This document shows, piece by piece, positions 5,634-5,899 of a DNA stretch of 5,899 nt. Position numbers and translations under genes: made by a program. The notes beneath the pieces were generated by a model. It was not told where the DNA came from. It saw only the letters and a list, made by a program, of their open reading frames with translations, and did not search any database. Location of the stretch: assembly GCA_003476475.1 (NCBI GenBank), contig DMUD01000037.1:1-5899 (forward strand), given 5' to 3'. This DNA is from Cytophagales bacterium. GTDB lineage: Bacteria; Bacteroidota; Bacteroidia; Cytophagales; UBA9547. How positions within the stretch are numbered: the first letter of the stretch is position 1; the number at the start of each line of letters is the position of its first letter.

Positions 5634-5899
5634 ATGGCAGAAGGATTCAAAACATCCACAAAAATTCAAATGGTAGACTTGGCAAACCAGCACAAGTCTT
5701 ACCAAAGCGAACTAGATGCGGCTGTACAAAACGTCTTATCCCATGCCGCCTTTATCAATGGGCCCGAAGTAAAAACTTTCGCCCAAAACCTGGCTGAATA
5801 TCTTGATATAAAGCATGTTGTGCCCTGTGCCAACGGTACCGACGCCTTGCAAATCGCCCTTATGTCTCTTCACTTACAAAAAGGCGACGAGGTAATTAC
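5634..5899 (+). CDS. DegT/DnrJ/EryC1/StrS-family sugar aminotransferase, N-terminal fragment
   Basis: The 88 codons before the right edge match the beginning of PLP-dependent aminotransferases that add an amino group to nucleotide-linked keto-sugars used in surface polysaccharides, O-antigen or glycoprotein glycans. The family landmarks in order are IQMVDL (11-16), the AFINGPEV segment (39-46) that leads into the first helix of the fold, and CANGTDALQIAL (65-76), whose GTDA turn contacts the PLP phosphate. The catalytic lysine lies beyond the window. Full-length members have about 360-400 residues. I use the ATG at 5634; Met13 at 5670 (MVDL) is an equally sensible start because many relatives begin two or three residues before that motif. 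The gene is divergent from kdsA, with about 170 bp between the starts, in keeping with a surface-glycan neighbourhood. The exact sugar substrate cannot be told from this fragment. Confidence 0.9.
   Translation, partial: MAEGFKTSTKIQMVDLANQHKSYQSELDAAVQNVLSHAAFINGPEVKTFAQNLAEYLDIKHVVPCANGTDALQIALMSLHLQKGDEVI

Noticed and set aside
5479..5797. Short plus-strand open frames across the kdsA/aminotransferase gap (5479-5676 and 5570-5797).
   Set aside because: They overlap the promoter elements and the start of the aminotransferase gene in other frames, and have no recognisable protein features.

Overview
The window looks like a piece of a Bacteroidota chromosome, probably a free-living Cytophagales/Sphingobacteria-type member (inference). 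The supporting signs are moderately AT-rich DNA with AAA-rich lysine codons, little Shine-Dalgarno signal, two exact TAnnTTTG promoter elements, proteins of Bacteroidota flavour, and KDO (lipopolysaccharide) synthesis, which implies a Gram-negative envelope. Six genes are complete and one more is cut at each edge. Coding density is high, and no rRNA, tRNA, CRISPR array, insertion sequence or prophage was seen.

Layout. (1) Positions 1-1177, minus strand: a methionine/threonine-branch operon running from metX (homoserine O-acetyltransferase) into hom (homoserine dehydrogenase, only 37 codons in the window). (2) Positions 1178-1347: a divergent intergenic region. (3) Positions 1348-3486, plus strand: an OmpA-like peptidoglycan-binding lipoprotein with a coiled coil, a six-helix voltage-gated potassium channel 15 bp after it, and then, behind its own probable promoter, a DksA/TraR-family RNA-polymerase-binding regulator. 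(4) Positions 3502-3540: a perfect 17-bp inverted repeat between convergent genes, a bidirectional terminator. (5) Positions 3550-5461, minus strand: kdsA (KDO-8-phosphate synthase, metal-dependent type) followed by a transaldolase/fructose-6-phosphate-aldolase-type domain fused to a tandem CBS pair of the kind found on arabinose-5-phosphate isomerase (KdsD/KpsF). (6) Positions 5462-5633: a divergent promoter region with a 12-bp direct repeat. (7) Positions 5634 to the right edge: the N-terminus of a DegT/DnrJ/EryC1/StrS sugar aminotransferase.

The most interesting item is the transaldolase-CBS fusion beside kdsA. KdsA needs D-arabinose 5-phosphate, normally made by a SIS-CBS-CBS isomerase. 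Here the CBS pair sits on a Schiff-base aldolase fold instead. The aldolase domain keeps the catalytic lysine and aspartate but differs at several other active-site positions. It may be an alternative source of arabinose 5-phosphate, a regulator of the pathway, or an aldolase with another substrate. With the sugar aminotransferase next door, the right third of the window appears devoted to cell-surface glycan precursors, while the middle holds envelope and regulatory functions.
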